Positions 45,421 through 54,805 of a stretch of DNA of 63,875 nucleotides are shown piece after piece. This DNA comes from Bacteroidota bacterium (GTDB lineage: Bacteria > Bacteroidota > Bacteroidia > Flavobacteriales_F > PHOS-HE28), in NCBI GenBank assembly GCA_029573495.1, contig JAKQEI010000160.1:1-63875 (forward strand), given 5' to 3'. Numbering within the stretch: position 1 is the stretch's first letter; each line of letters opens with the position of its first letter. The translations under genes were made by a program, and so were the position numbers. A model generated the notes under the pieces. The model did not search any database. It saw nothing but the letters and a program-made list of their open reading frames with translations, and was not told the origin of the DNA.

Positions 45421-46791
45421 GTGCAAGCCTTGGACACCTACATCAAGACGAACGAAGCCCGTTTCCTGGACGAACTGTTGGACCTGCTCCGCATCCCAAG
45501 TGTGAGCGCCGACCCCAAATTCAAGGCGGACGTGGCCCGGTGCGCCGAGGCCGTGAAGCAGCGCATGATGGAGGCCGGCTTGGAGAAAGTGGAGGTATGC
45601 CCCACCGCCGGGCACCCCATCGTCTATGGCGAACGCATTGTCGACCCGTCCAAGCCGACCGTACTGGTCTATGGCCATTACGATGTACAACCAGCTGACC
45701 CTCTGGAACTTTGGCACAGCGGCCCCTTTGAGCCGGTGATCAAGGACGGCATGATCTACGCTCGGGGCAGCGCCGATGACAAAGGCCAGTTCTACATGCA
45801 CGTGAAGGCCATCGAGACCATGATGAAGAACGGCGGCCTGCCCTGCAATGTGAAGGTGATGATCGAAGGTGAAGAAGAGGTGGGCAGTGACAACCTCGGC
45901 GAGTTCGTGAAGGCGAACAAGGAACGTCTGAAGGCCGATGTGGTCCTGATCAGCGACACCGCCATGATCGCCAACGACGTGCCCAGCATCAATACCGGGC
46001 TGCGCGGCCTCAGCTACGTAGAGGTGGAGGTGACCGGCCCGAACCGCGACCTGCACAGCGGGGTGTATGGTGGCGCCGTCTCCAACCCGATCAATGCCCT
46101 GTGCGAGATGATCGCCAGCTTGCACGATCAGGACCGGCGCATCACCATCCCGGGCTTCTACGATGCCGTCAAGGAGCTCAGCAAGGCGGAACGGGACGCA
46201 CTGGCCGAGGCGCCATTCGATGAAGCGGAATACATGAAGGACCTCGGCATCCAGGATGTACGGGGTGAGAAGGGCTACACCACGGAAGAGCGCAGCAGCA
46301 TCCGCCCCACCCTTGATGTGAACGGCATCTGGGGCGGCTACATCGGTGAGGGCGCCAAGACCGTCCTTCCGTCGAAAGCCTTCGCCAAGATCAGCATGCG
46401 TCTGGTGCCCGATCAGAAGAGCGAGGCCATCACCAAGCTCTTCAAGGACCACTTCGAGAAGATCGCTCCCCCCGGTGTGAAGGTGGAGGTCCGCCCGCAC
46501 CACGGCGGCGAGGCGGCGGTGACCCCGATCGACAGCCCGGCCTATCAGGCCGCCAGCAAGGCCATGGAAGAGACCTTCGGCAAGAAGCCCATCCCCACTC
46601 GTGGCGGAGGGAGCATTCCCATCGTGGCACTGTTCGAAGCGGAACTCGGGCTCAAGACCGTGCTCTTCGGGTTCGGTTTGGATAGCGACAACATCCACAG
46701 CCCGAACGAGAAGTACGGCGTGTTCAACTACCTCCAGGGGATCAAGACCATCCCGCGCTTCTTCCACCACTATGCGGCTTCGGCGAAGTGA
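45421..46791 (+). CDS. M20-family dipeptidase (CNDP/PepV-like)
   Basis: The 456-residue metallopeptidase has metal-binding motifs LVYGHYDVQPADP (His and Asp), YARGSADDKGQF (bridging Asp) and MIEGEEEVGSDNL (catalytic Glu pair), a dimerisation domain (GPNRDLHSGVYGG) and the C-terminal His region DNIHSPNEKYG. It hydrolyses dipeptides in the cytoplasm. The gene has no ATG near the conserved start, and GTG 45421 (VQALDTYIKT) fits both family length and the promoter. The LEA-type lipoprotein gene starts 19 bases downstream. Confidence 0.93.
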   Translation: MQALDTYIKTNEARFLDELLDLLRIPSVSADPKFKADVARCAEAVKQRMMEAGLEKVEVCPTAGHPIVYGERIVDPSKPTVLVYGHYDVQPADPLELWHSGPFEPVIKDGMIYARGSADDKGQFYMHVKAIETMMKNGGLPCNVKVMIEGEEEVGSDNLGEFVKANKERLKADVVLISDTAMIANDVPSINTGLRGLSYVEVEVTGPNRDLHSGVYGGAVSNPINALCEMIASLHDQDRRITIPGFYDAVKELSKAERDALAEAPFDEAEYMKDLGIQDVRGEKGYTTEERSSIRPTLDVNGIWGGYIGEGAKTVLPSKAFAKISMRLVPDQKSEAITKLFKDHFEKIAPPGVKVEVRPHHGGEAAVTPIDSPAYQAASKAMEETFGKKPIPTRGGGSIPIVALFEAELGLKTVLFGFGLDSDNIHSPNEKYGVFNYLQGIKTIPRFFHHYAASAK

Positions 46792-46810
46792 GTTCCCAGG
46801 AGCAGGGGCC

Positions 46811-47254
46811 ATGCGCCGGCTCCTGCCCCTGCTCCTTTCCATGTCCCTTTCCTCCTGCCTCAGCTACAAGGAGGTGGAGCTGATCGATGTGACGGACATC
46901 CGGGTGGAGCGATTGGACGCACGCGGGGTGGCCGTGCGCGTGAACGCCTTGGTGAATAACCCCAACAACTACCGCATCCATGCGCAGGAACCGGACGTGG
47001 ACCTCTACCTGAACGACAAGTTCATCGGCAAGGGCGTGCTCGATTCGGTGATCACCTTGCTGCCGAAGACCACGCAGGTCTATTCCATCCCGATGCATGC
47101 CGAACTGCAGGGCGGATCCCTGTTGATGGTGCTGCTTTCGGGGGCACTTGGTGGCAACGAGGTGAAGCTCGCGGCCAAAGGCACGGTGGTCGGGCGCGTG
47201 GGACTCTTCCGAAAGCGCTTCCCCTTCGAATTCGAAGAGACCATCGACCCGTGA
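46811..47254 (+). CDS. LEA type 2 family lipoprotein
   Basis: The 147-residue protein has a lipoprotein signal with lipobox L-S-S-C (Cys16), then an LEA_2/WHy-type beta-sandwich: GVAVRVNALVNNPNNYRIH, DVDLYLNDKFIGKGVLD and VYSIPMHAEL. Such domains occur in desiccation- or stress-related proteins and in envelope lipoproteins. It is probably co-transcribed with the dipeptidase gene 19 bases upstream. It abuts the stop of the convergent membrane-protein gene with no spacer. Confidence 0.85.
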   Translation: MRRLLPLLLSMSLSSCLSYKEVELIDVTDIRVERLDARGVAVRVNALVNNPNNYRIHAQEPDVDLYLNDKFIGKGVLDSVITLLPKTTQVYSIPMHAELQGGSLLMVLLSGALGGNEVKLAAKGTVVGRVGLFRKRFPFEFEETIDP

Positions 47255-47839
47255 TCACTCATCTTCAGACCGGCCGTAGCGCTGGTAGGTGGTGATGACC
47301 TCATAGCCGAGCAGACCTTTCGACACACCGATGAAGTGACCGCCGTAGGGTCCGGGATGGTCCTCGATGGCACCGGTGGCGGAGGTGACCGTTTCACCGG
47401 GCGGGAGCTCCTCCTGCTGCATCCAATAGCTGCGGATCTCCAAGATGTCACCGCTGTACGTGGTGATCAAGTAGCGCTCCGGGCCATGCACGAGGAAATT
47501 CAGCCAGAGCAGGAGGCTGATCACGAAAGGCCCGACCGCCAGCAGGTTGAAGAGGAACCACTCCAACCGCTCCATGCCCAGCCGAAGGCCCACACGCCCG
47601 TAGGGCAGCAGGTTCCCCACGAAGGCGAAGAGCGCGAACCACCGGACCAGCTCGGCATAGCGGATGAGCGTCCGTCCCGCTGCTGCCCAGAACGTGATGA
47701 TCAGCACGAAGATGCCCAGGGCCATGAGCGTACCCGGCCACGACTGGTCGCGCACCGTGGCTTCCACCATGCGCTGTTGATGCCTGCGATCCTGAACCGG
47801 CCGGTGGCGCTGCGGGAGGTCGTTGCTTTGATGGGCCAT
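47255..47839 (-). CDS. Hypothetical membrane protein
   Basis: This 194-residue protein (ATG 47839; an upstream in-frame ATG exists at 47884) has hydrophobic helices at about 39-58, 67-85 and 96-118 and a polar C-terminal domain of about 75 residues (YLITTYSGDILEIRSYWMQQ). No family is recognised. It is divergent from the DUF255 gene at 47909 and converges exactly on the LEA-type gene. Function unknown. Confidence 0.7.
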   Translation of the reverse strand: MAHQSNDLPQRHRPVQDRRHQQRMVEATVRDQSWPGTLMALGIFVLIITFWAAAGRTLIRYAELVRWFALFAFVGNLLPYGRVGLRLGMERLEWFLFNLLAVGPFVISLLLWLNFLVHGPERYLITTYSGDILEIRSYWMQQEELPPGETVTSATGAIEDHPGPYGGHFIGVSKGLLGYEVITTYQRYGRSEDE

Positions 47840-47908
47840 TGGTGATGGTCGCTTCCGGATGCAAGGAAAGGCATCCGCGGCCAATGCCGATCGGTCATAC
47901 TCGGATCC

Positions 47909-49921
47909 ATGTCACACCCCGGCAACCGCCTTGCGAAGGAGAGCAGCCCCTATCTGCTCCAGCACGCGCACAACCCGGTGGACTGGTATCCCTGGGGTGA
48001 CGAGGCCTTCGCAAAGGCGAAGGAGCTGGACCGACTGGTGCTGGTGAGCATCGGTTACAGCAGCTGCCACTGGTGCCATGTGATGGAACGCGAGTCGTTC
48101 ATGGATGTGGATGTGGCCCGTGTGATGAACGAGCGCTTCGTATGCATCAAGGTGGACCGGGAGGAACGCCCCGACGTCGACCAGGTGTACATGCAGGCGG
48201 TACAGCTCATGACCAACCGCGGTGGCTGGCCGTTGAACTGCTTCACCCTGCCCGATGGCCGACCGGTGTACGGCGGCACCTACTTCACCCGCGACCAATG
48301 GTTGCAGGTCCTGGACCAGCTGGCCACGACGCATGCGCAGGATCCGGAACGCGTCCGGTCCTATGCCGATCGGTTGCAACAGGGCATGGCCTCCCTGCGC
48401 ATCCTACCAGCGGTCGAGGACGGATCCGTGGAGCACCGCGCGGCACTGCGGGCGATGGTGGACCGATGGCGCCAGCAGTTCGACCCGATCGATGGCGGTC
48501 CGGACAAGGTGCCGAAGTTCCCGATGCCGGACAACTACCGCTTCCTGCTACGCTATGCCTGGCTCACCGATGATGCCGAGCTCAAGCGCCATGTGGAACT
48601 CACCCTGGACCGCATGGCCCTCGGTGGCCTATTCGACCAGGTGGGCGGCGGCTTCGCGCGGTACAGCACGGACAACAGCTGGAAGGTGCCGCACTTCGAG
48701 AAGATGCTCTACGACAACGCGCAGCTCGTGTCGTTGTACAGCCAGGCCTACCAAGCGTTCAAGAAGCCCTTGTACAAGGAGACGGTGGAGCGGACGATCG
48801 CCTTCATGGAACGCGAGATGACCTCGCCGGAGGGCGCGTTCTACAGTGCGTTGGACGCCGATAGTGAAGGTGAGGAAGGACGCTTCTACATCTGGACGGA
48901 GGAGGAGTTGAAAGATGCGCTCGGCGCAGACCTCGACTTCGCGACACGCTATTATGGCATCGGTCCGCGAACCTTGTGGGAACACGGGCGCCACATCCTC
49001 ATGCGCCAGCTGGACAACGAGCGCTTCGCGGAACAGGAAGGTCTCGCGCTGGCGGAGGTGCGGACACGTGCGGGAACGATCAACACCAAGCTGCTGCACG
49101 CCCGGTCGACGCGTCCACGCCCCGGACTCGACGACAAGTCGCTGACCTCGTGGAACGCGCTGATGGTGACCGGGCTCTGTGATGCGTACGAGGTCTTCGG
49201 CGAGAAGCGCTATTTCGACGCCGCTGTCCGCGCCATGGAACTGATCATCGCCAAGTGCCAGCGCAACAATGGCGGCTTGTGGCACTTGTACAAGGATGGC
49301 AAGGCCTCGATCAACGGCTTCCTCGAGGACTATTGTTCCTGTATCGAAGCGCTCATCGCCCTGTACGGCATCACCTTCGAGGAACGCTGGCTGGAGAAGG
49401 CCCGGTCCATCGCGGAGCATGCGATCCGGCACTTCCACGATGACAGCACCGGCCTCTTCAACTTCACCAGCGACCTCGATCCAGCGCTCATCACCCGGCC
49501 GCTCGAGCTGCACGACAATGTGATACCGAGCAGCAACAGCAGCCTTTCCAACGGCTTGTTCCTGCTGGGCACCCTCTTCGATGATGCCCGCTACCTCGAG
49601 CTGAGCGAACGCGCACTTCGTGCCGGCACGGGCCAGCTCGCCATCCACCCCACGGCACATTCGCACTGGGCACAGGGGCTGCTCTGGCGTGCGTTCCCAT
49701 TCCACGAGATCGCCATCACCGGCCCCAATGCGCTCGACCTGCGCGCCGGCTTCGCACCACATTACATCCCGAACCGGATCTTCCTCGGAGGCACGGAACC
49801 GGGAGGTCTGCCGTTGTTGAACGACAAGCACCTGCCCGCCGGTACGATCTTCGTATGCGTGGAGCGTTCATGCCAGTTGCCCGTGAACACCGTGGAGGCC
49901 GCTCTTCCCCTGATCCAATGA
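47909..49921 (+). CDS. DUF255 thioredoxin-like / glucosidase-fold protein (YyaL, SSP411 family)
   Basis: The 670-residue protein has an N-terminal thioredoxin-like domain (about 1-165) with the strongly conserved [14 protein letters not shown] (Cys53, Cys56) and [13 protein letters not shown], followed by an alpha/alpha-toroid domain similar to GlcNAc epimerase/six-hairpin glycosidases ([20 protein letters not shown]). The physiological role of this widespread family is not settled. Its stop overlaps the next gene's start by ATGA (49918), the first of two such overlaps that couple three genes. Confidence 0.9.
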   Translation: MSHPGNRLAKESSPYLLQHAHNPVDWYPWGDEAFAKAKELDRLVLVSIGYSSCHWCHVMERESFMDVDVARVMNERFVCIKVDREERPDVDQVYMQAVQLMTNRGGWPLNCFTLPDGRPVYGGTYFTRDQWLQVLDQLATTHAQDPERVRSYADRLQQGMASLRILPAVEDGSVEHRAALRAMVDRWRQQFDPIDGGPDKVPKFPMPDNYRFLLRYAWLTDDAELKRHVELTLDRMALGGLFDQVGGGFARYSTDNSWKVPHFEKMLYDNAQLVSLYSQAYQAFKKPLYKETVERTIAFMEREMTSPEGAFYSALDADSEGEEGRFYIWTEEELKDALGADLDFATRYYGIGPRTLWEHGRHILMRQLDNERFAEQEGLALAEVRTRAGTINTKLLHARSTRPRPGLDDKSLTSWNALMVTGLCDAYEVFGEKRYFDAAVRAMELIIAKCQRNNGGLWHLYKDGKASINGFLEDYCSCIEALIALYGITFEERWLEKARSIAEHAIRHFHDDSTGLFNFTSDLDPALITRPLELHDNVIPSSNSSLSNGLFLLGTLFDDARYLELSERALRAGTGQLAIHPTAHSHWAQGLLWRAFPFHEIAITGPNALDLRAGFAPHYIPNRIFLGGTEPGGLPLLNDKHLPAGTIFVCVERSCQLPVNTVEAALPLIQ

Positions 49922-50820
49922 TCCGTATTCCGCTCTTCCTCCTGTTCTTATCGTACTCGCTGCAGGGTGATGCACAGGCGCTTCTGGTCCTTCCAGGCAC
50001 AGGCCCTTCGCACGAACTGCAATTCAACCCGCTCTTCATCCAGCGCAACAACATCGCGAGCATCACCGGCCAGCGCCTGGTGAAGCGCGATGGGGAGCCG
50101 ATGCGCGAACAGAAGGAGCGCTACCTGTACCGCTTCAACCCGAGCGGCCTGCCCGTGTACACCAACCACAGCTACGGCAAGCCGGGAACGGGGACCGACA
50201 CGGCGAGCACCATCTTCACCTACGACACCGCAGGACGCGTGCGTCGCCGCTTGCGCAACGACCTGAACGGCCACTTCGCCTACGACATCGAGCTGGATGA
50301 CCAGGGTAGACCGATCCGCGAGACCTATACCCGCATCGAGAACCTCGGGACCGACCGCTACCAGCTCATTCCGGGACAGGTCACGGAGATCAGCGATGAG
50401 CATTTCCGTTACGAGATGGTGAACGATACCGTGACACGCAAGCTCTTCACCAACAACCACGGCCTGCCCTTCCGCGAACAGGTGACGACCAGTGACAAGC
50501 TGGGCTATGTGCGGCGGATCGAGGACCGCTACCTCATCAGCAACCGGCGTTCGCGCATCAGTTTCAACTACGATGAGAAGGGGCGTGTGGTGGAACGCGT
50601 GGACCAGCCCGATCTGGACAAGCCGCACACCACCAGGCGCACCTGGGGATACGACGCGGCGGGGAATGTGATCGAGGGCATGTTGTGGCATGATGACCGC
50701 GCCATGGAACGCGAAGAATACCTGTACGACGCGAACACCATGTGGCTCACCGCACGCCTGACCAAGGACCTGACGGTGGGCGTGATCCATGTGGTACGTT
50801 TCACCACCGAACGCCGATGA
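49918..50820 (+). CDS. Secreted YD/RHS-like repeat protein
   Basis: The 300-residue protein begins with a signal peptide ([20 protein letters not shown]). The mature part carries several degenerate YD/RHS-type strands: [48 protein letters not shown] and [12 protein letters not shown]. These form beta-hairpin shells in RHS proteins, but here the array is short and has no toxin or autoprotease region. It is translationally coupled to genes on both sides (ATGA at 49918 and 50817). Function unknown; periplasmic or surface location is likely. Confidence 0.75.
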   Translation: MIRIPLFLLFLSYSLQGDAQALLVLPGTGPSHELQFNPLFIQRNNIASITGQRLVKRDGEPMREQKERYLYRFNPSGLPVYTNHSYGKPGTGTDTASTIFTYDTAGRVRRRLRNDLNGHFAYDIELDDQGRPIRETYTRIENLGTDRYQLIPGQVTEISDEHFRYEMVNDTVTRKLFTNNHGLPFREQVTTSDKLGYVRRIEDRYLISNRRSRISFNYDEKGRVVERVDQPDLDKPHTTRRTWGYDAAGNVIEGMLWHDDRAMEREEYLYDANTMWLTARLTKDLTVGVIHVVRFTTERR

Positions 50821-51317
50821 GAACGAGCCTTCTGCTGACCACCCTCCTGTTCGCCATCGCGCTGCACGCGCAGCAGACGGTGGTGCGTTACGCGTACGGC
50901 CCGTTCGGTAGTCTTGGTGATGCGGCCTATGTGGTGGAGAACGGGCGCATCTACCAGGCCTGTGGCCCGTTCGGTACCAAGGGGACCTGCCTGTACGTGT
51001 ATGACGACGAGGCGGTGTACCGCAGCGCGGACGCGAACGGTCAGCGTGGAACCGGCCTCTTCCGGATGGAGGGCGACAAGTTCTTCCGATGTTCCGGTGC
51101 CTTCTGCACGCGGGGCGCCTGCGTGCTGATGCTGGACAAGCAGAAGGTGTTCCGCGCGGACGGCGCGTTCTGCAACAAGACCGATGGCGGCTTCGTGCTG
51201 GATGGGAACACCATCTTCATGGGTGAAGGCCCCTTCTGCAACAAGGCCGATGCCCTCCTGCAGGTGCAGAGCGGGATCCCGATGATCGCCCTGCTCGCGA
51301 TCCTCGCCACCATCTGA
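50817..51317 (+). CDS. Secreted protein of 22-residue GPFG-type tandem repeats
   Basis: The 166-residue protein has a signal peptide ([20 protein letters not shown]) followed by six tandem repeats of exactly 22 residues with the pattern x-G-x-F-x-x-x-G-x-x-x-[FY]-x-x-x-x-x-x-[IV]-[FY]-x-x, for example CGPFGTKGTCLYVYDDEAVY. Cys occupies repeated positions in later units (GAFCTRGAC, GAFCNKTDG, GPFCNKADA). The pattern predicts one beta hairpin per repeat, perhaps a solenoid or small propeller. It ends with a hydrophobic tail (IPMIALLAILATI). I know no family with this repeat. It is coupled to the preceding gene. Confidence 0.75.
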   Translation: MRTSLLLTTLLFAIALHAQQTVVRYAYGPFGSLGDAAYVVENGRIYQACGPFGTKGTCLYVYDDEAVYRSADANGQRGTGLFRMEGDKFFRCSGAFCTRGACVLMLDKQKVFRADGAFCNKTDGGFVLDGNTIFMGEGPFCNKADALLQVQSGIPMIALLAILATI

Positions 51318-51653
51318 TCAGATCAAGCGACTTCCGTTCGGTACCGGCCGCTCCAACGCCGCTAGCACGATGTCGCCATCCACATCCGCGAAGCCGGTGA
51401 CGAGGCATTCGCTCAGCACCCGACCCACTTGTTTCGGTGGGAAGTTGATGACCGCGATCACCTGACGTCCGATCAAGTCCTCCTTCGCGTAAAGCTTCGT
51501 GAGCTGCGCGCTGCTGCGCTTGATACCGTATGGTCCGAAGTCGATGGTGAGCACGTAGGCGGGTTTGCGTGCTTCGGGCAGGTCAGTGGCTTCCAGCACC
51601 GTACCCACACACAGATGCACACGCTCGAAGTCGGCCCAGGAGATGGTATCCAT
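51318..51653 (-). CDS. csaA: tRNA-binding domain protein (CsaA-like)
   Basis: The 111-residue protein starts at ATG 51653 (MDTISWADFERVHLCVGTVL). The remainder (ARKPAYVLTIDFGPYGIKRS ... IAVINFPPKQVG ... SECLVTGF) matches the OB-fold tRNA-binding domain of CsaA, a dimeric export-related chaperone and stand-alone relative of the EMAP II/MetG C-terminal domain. It is complete for the family (about 110 residues). The longer frame from 51785 overlaps the divergent T9SS gene and is rejected. Confidence 0.9.
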   Translation of the reverse strand: MDTISWADFERVHLCVGTVLEATDLPEARKPAYVLTIDFGPYGIKRSSAQLTKLYAKEDLIGRQVIAVINFPPKQVGRVLSECLVTGFADVDGDIVLAALERPVPNGSRLI

Positions 51654-51689
51654 TCGCCAAAGGTGATCGAAGCAGGCCGTCCGGGGTAC

Positions 51690-51697
51690 GTACTTTG
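51690..51697 (+). promoter_or_regulatory. Bacteroidota -7-like element (GTACTTTG)
   Basis: GTACTTTG contains TACTTTG, close to TAnnTTTG but with one base less between TA and TTTG. It is 17 bases before the ATG at 51715. It probably drives the T9SS protein gene. Confidence 0.45.
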
Positions 51698-51714
51698 CAA
51701 CAAGACTATATCCC

Positions 51715-52740
51715 ATGCGCCATTCGACCCTCCTCTTCCTGCTGACGTTCTCCGCAAGCCAGGCCCAAGTGCTGGTGGACAGCATCCCCTATCCCGGCGT
51801 GAACCAAAGTTTCTGGGGCATCCATGTGACCCCGGACACCATCTTCCTCGGTGCGGACGGCCCCGGCCATGTGGTGTTCAGCAGCCATCAAGGAGAAGTG
51901 AACGACTTTCAGCCCACGGGTTTCACCTTCAACCACGGGCTCATCTGGACAGGAACATCCTACCTGATCGCCCAGGATTACACGACCAACGGCGCACACC
52001 TCTACGAGGTGGGGCTCGATGGGACCCTGCTGAACACCTGGACCTTCCCGGACGTCATCGGTGGTCACTCCTCGGGCATCGGTGATCTGTGCGCGGACGG
52101 TGATGCGGTGTGGTATACGATGTACTCCCCTGACTTCGATGTGTACCCGTATGCGTACGCATACAAGTGGGTGCCCGGCGACCCAGCGCCCATCGATACG
52201 GTCCCGCTGCAAGGGGAACAACCGTACGGCATCGCGTTGCGCGGCGATACGCTCTATTACGTGACGGACAACCTCAACGGCGATCTTGAACGCATCTATG
52301 CCTACGACCTCGTGAACGAAGTGACGATCGGATCGGTACCGCTGCCGGACAGCGACAATGATCAATCGCCCCGGGGGATGTTCTACGATGGCAGCTATCT
52401 ATACCTCGTGGCCAACCGCACCGGCGCATCGGCCTTCTCCTACCAGACCATCTTCATCTATGCCTTTGACCCGGCGAATGCGATCTGGGAAACCGCGGCG
52501 GACGAGCTGTTAATGGCATCTCCGAACCCGGCGGCGGATCGCACCACGCTCTGGTTGCCGGAGGGCACACATGACCTTTTCATCACCGACGCAGCTGGTC
52601 GCATGATCTACGCCAACCGTGCGCGCGGTGAGCGGAACCTGGACCTGGACACGCAGAAATGGGCGCCTGGAAGCTATCAGGTGCGCACCACGGACGACCA
52701 AGGCGTGGTCCGCTCGGCGCGATTGATCATCGCGCGCTGA
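51715..52740 (+). CDS. Secreted beta-propeller-like protein with T9SS type A sorting domain
   Basis: The 341-residue protein has a signal peptide (MRHSTLLFLLTFSASQAQ), a central region of repeated hydrophobic beta segments (IGDLCADGDAVWYTMYSP, YGIALRGDTLYYVTDNLNG, GMFYDGSYLYLVANRTG) like a short beta-propeller of the SMP-30/NHL type, and a C-terminal T9SS type A domain (about 262-341, ASPNPAADRTTLWLPEG ... SYQVRTTDDQG). It is probably surface-exposed. Ligand unknown. Confidence 0.82.
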   Translation: MRHSTLLFLLTFSASQAQVLVDSIPYPGVNQSFWGIHVTPDTIFLGADGPGHVVFSSHQGEVNDFQPTGFTFNHGLIWTGTSYLIAQDYTTNGAHLYEVGLDGTLLNTWTFPDVIGGHSSGIGDLCADGDAVWYTMYSPDFDVYPYAYAYKWVPGDPAPIDTVPLQGEQPYGIALRGDTLYYVTDNLNGDLERIYAYDLVNEVTIGSVPLPDSDNDQSPRGMFYDGSYLYLVANRTGASAFSYQTIFIYAFDPANAIWETAADELLMASPNPAADRTTLWLPEGTHDLFITDAAGRMIYANRARGERNLDLDTQKWAPGSYQVRTTDDQGVVRSARLIIAR

Positions 52741-52749
52741 AAGGAGCCC

Positions 52750-53112
52750 TCACCAGTTCGGCAGCTCGCCGACGATGAAGCCCGCTTTCCCTTCCGGTGT
52801 GGGATCGTAATAGAACCCGAATCGCTTGCCCTCCTCGATGGGACCCTTGGCGGTCCCTTCACCTGCCTTCGTGACCAGCTTGAAGGCCAGGGAATGCAAT
52901 CTGCCTTCCTTGTACTGAAGGTCGGTATAGGTGAGCTCCACGTCCTGTTGCTTCATCCGGTCCTGGATCCGTTGCAGTTCCGCTTCGGAAGTGCCGGGTG
53001 TGAAGACGACCTCGATCGCATCGGCGGACCTGGTCTGCGCCTGGGACGTGGACGGGCAGAGGAATGCGATGAAAGCGATGCTGGCGATGGGTAGCAGGAG
53101 GCGCGCGTTCAT
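52750..53112 (-). CDS. Small exported hypothetical protein
   Basis: This 120-residue protein has a signal peptide (about 1-25, MNARLLLPIASIAFIAF) and a compact domain (EVVFTPGTSEAELQRIQDRM ... VELTYTDLQYKEGRLHSLAF). The helix-strand pattern resembles the short C-terminal domain seen in many Bacteroidota M56/BlaR1-like proteins (segment like ELQKIKDDLKKKGIxxxY), but here it stands alone. Function unknown. Confidence 0.7.
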   Translation of the reverse strand: MNARLLLPIASIAFIAFLCPSTSQAQTRSADAIEVVFTPGTSEAELQRIQDRMKQQDVELTYTDLQYKEGRLHSLAFKLVTKAGEGTAKGPIEEGKRFGFYYDPTPEGKAGFIVGELPNW

Positions 53113-53218
53113 GGTTCTGGACTTGTGGGCATGAAGTTACCACCTTGTCGCGATGGAACGCCAGGGGGCGATCCAAGTGGCCCAGCGGTCAGGAGGATCC
53201 ATCCCAGAGCAGCCGCGT

Positions 53219-53226
53219 AACCTTTG
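53219..53226 (+). promoter_or_regulatory. Bacteroidota -7-like element (AACCTTTG)
   Basis: AACCTTTG, within TAACCTTTG, differs from TAnnTTTG at the first base and is identical to the element before purH (21876-21883). It lies 21 bases before ATG 53248 and 48 before ATG 53275. Confidence 0.45.
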
Positions 53227-53274
53227 CGGACATCCACCGTCCCACAGATGATCATCCTGAACCAGCTCCCGATC

Positions 53275-54126
53275 ATGCGTTGCACCACCCTTCTTGCCTA
53301 TCTCGCCGCAGTTCCGGTCCTCGCACAACAGGTCCCGAACCCGGACGAGATCCTCATCACCGGGGAACGGCCGCAGGTGCTGCTGGTCGGCACCTTCCAT
53401 TTCGAGTATTACGACCTCGACGCGCACAAGACCGCCAAGGACAAGCGCGTGAACGTGAAGGAGCCGCAGCGGCAGCAGGAGATGGAGGAACTGGTCGACT
53501 ACATCGCGCGCTTCAAGCCCACGGCCATCGCTGTGGAAGCCGGGCCGAACACGGGCTGGCTGATGAAGCGCTACCGCGCGTATCTACGAAGCGACTCGCT
53601 CCCGCGTGCCGATGAGCGCGAGCAGATCGGCTTCCGCTTGATGAAGCGCTTCGAACTGGACACGCTGTACGGCGTGGATGCGCCCACCCTGCTCTCGGAC
53701 CTCTGGGACCACCGGGATTCGCTCCAGCTGCATCCGCTCCTCGACAGCATCTACGCGGATTGGGACTTCACCAGCAAAGATGCCATCAGCCGGCGTTACA
53801 AAGCCTACTACCGCTCCTTCGACGACTACCACGTGGACCATACGCTGCTGGAGTCCTTCCGCTACCATAACGCCGATAAGACGCTTGACCGCGACTTCGG
53901 CGCCTACCTCAACGGCGACTTCAAACTCGGCAAGTACCGCGGCGCCGATGGCCTGGCGATGCACTGGTACGCGCGTAACCTCCGTATCCTTCGTAACATC
54001 CAGGAGCTGGAGCTGAAGCCCGAGGACCGCCTCGTGGTGATCTACGGCGCCGGGCACATGGGCATCCTCAAGCACCTGTTCGAGTGCACGCCCGAATTCG
54101 AACTGGTGAAGTTCGGGGAGTTGTGA
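53275..54126 (+). CDS. DUF5694-like exported protein (TraB/ChaN-like fold suspected)
   Basis: This 283-residue protein has a signal peptide (MRCTTLLAYLAAVPVLAQ); an in-frame ATG at 53248 would add nine residues. The mature domain begins VLLVGTFHFEYYDLDAH, continues with FKPTAIAVEAGPNTGW, and ends LVVIYGAGHMGILKHLF. The T-F-H-x-E start, E-x-G-P middle and G-x-G-H-x-x end are the pattern of the TraB/ChaN/Tiki superfamily of putative metalloproteases, and DUF5694 is its usual label in Bacteroidota. The activity has not been shown. Confidence 0.8.
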   Translation: MRCTTLLAYLAAVPVLAQQVPNPDEILITGERPQVLLVGTFHFEYYDLDAHKTAKDKRVNVKEPQRQQEMEELVDYIARFKPTAIAVEAGPNTGWLMKRYRAYLRSDSLPRADEREQIGFRLMKRFELDTLYGVDAPTLLSDLWDHRDSLQLHPLLDSIYADWDFTSKDAISRRYKAYYRSFDDYHVDHTLLESFRYHNADKTLDRDFGAYLNGDFKLGKYRGADGLAMHWYARNLRILRNIQELELKPEDRLVVIYGAGHMGILKHLFECTPEFELVKFGEL

Positions 54127-54143
54127 GCCGATGGCTTGGCACA

Positions 54144-54158
54144 CGGATCAGAGATCCG
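54144..54158. terminator. Small hairpin between convergent genes
   Basis: CGGATC (54144-54149) pairs with GATCCG (54153-54158) around a three-base loop, 18 bases after the DUF5694 stop. There is no T tract. It is a weak candidate for a bidirectional stop. The rest of the spacer to 54256 shows nothing I recognise. Confidence 0.3.
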
Positions 54159-54256
54159 CGGCAATGGGTAAGCCTACATGGTTCCATCGCCCCATGCCCT
54201 GTGATGCACGCACTCAGCGTTACTGGAATGAACTGGGACGTTGGTGAACAAGAACC

Positions 54257-54793
54257 TCAGCGCCCATGCTCAATGCCCCGGATACGGTCTATGCCGACAA
54301 CATCGTAGAGCGTCGGGTCGAAGTAAATGACCCTATCACCATCCAGTTCCCTTACCCGAACGACATCGTGGTCCTTCCAGAATGGATCTCGCGAAAGACC
54401 ATGAATATCGAAATCGCCGATGAAGAGCTTCGCCACCACCGGCTCGACCACAAAACGACCGCGGATCCCCGATCGCACCACATGACCTTGGATGAATGCC
54501 GCACACAACTTCGCATAACCAACGCAATTCGCAGGGCTCCCAGCATTGAGTTTATGTGGATCGTTGCTCACACGCCCAGTAGAGAAGTGGAGCCTAGCCG
54601 CTGTCGTGTCAAGGGCAAGATAGATCGCCTCATCAATACCATCAACCGGCCCTGGTGCGCTTTGGACAGGCTCCACTTCACCGCGTACTCCAACAATGTG
54701 GTAATGGACCACGTTGCGAAATACCCATCCACGACAGTACCATAGTCCTGACAGGACACCGGCAAATACCAGCAAGCGCCTCAGCCAGCGCAT
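54257..54793 (-). CDS. Transglutaminase-like cysteine-protease-fold protein (membrane-anchored)
   Basis: The 178-residue protein has an N-terminal hydrophobic anchor (about 5-27). A candidate catalytic triad can be read: Cys in GSPANCVGYAKLCAAFI, His in FWKDHDVVRVREL, and Asp in VIYFDPTLYDVVG. The order Cys-His-Asp with this spacing is typical of the transglutaminase-like/bacterial BTLCP fold. The partner protein and substrate are unknown. The sequence is somewhat AT-richer than its neighbours. Confidence 0.65.
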   Translation of the reverse strand: MRWLRRLLVFAGVLSGLWYCRGWVFRNVVHYHIVGVRGEVEPVQSAPGPVDGIDEAIYLALDTTAARLHFSTGRVSNDPHKLNAGSPANCVGYAKLCAAFIQGHVVRSGIRGRFVVEPVVAKLFIGDFDIHGLSRDPFWKDHDVVRVRELDGDRVIYFDPTLYDVVGIDRIRGIEHGR

Positions 54794-54805
54794 AACGACA
54801 TCGTA

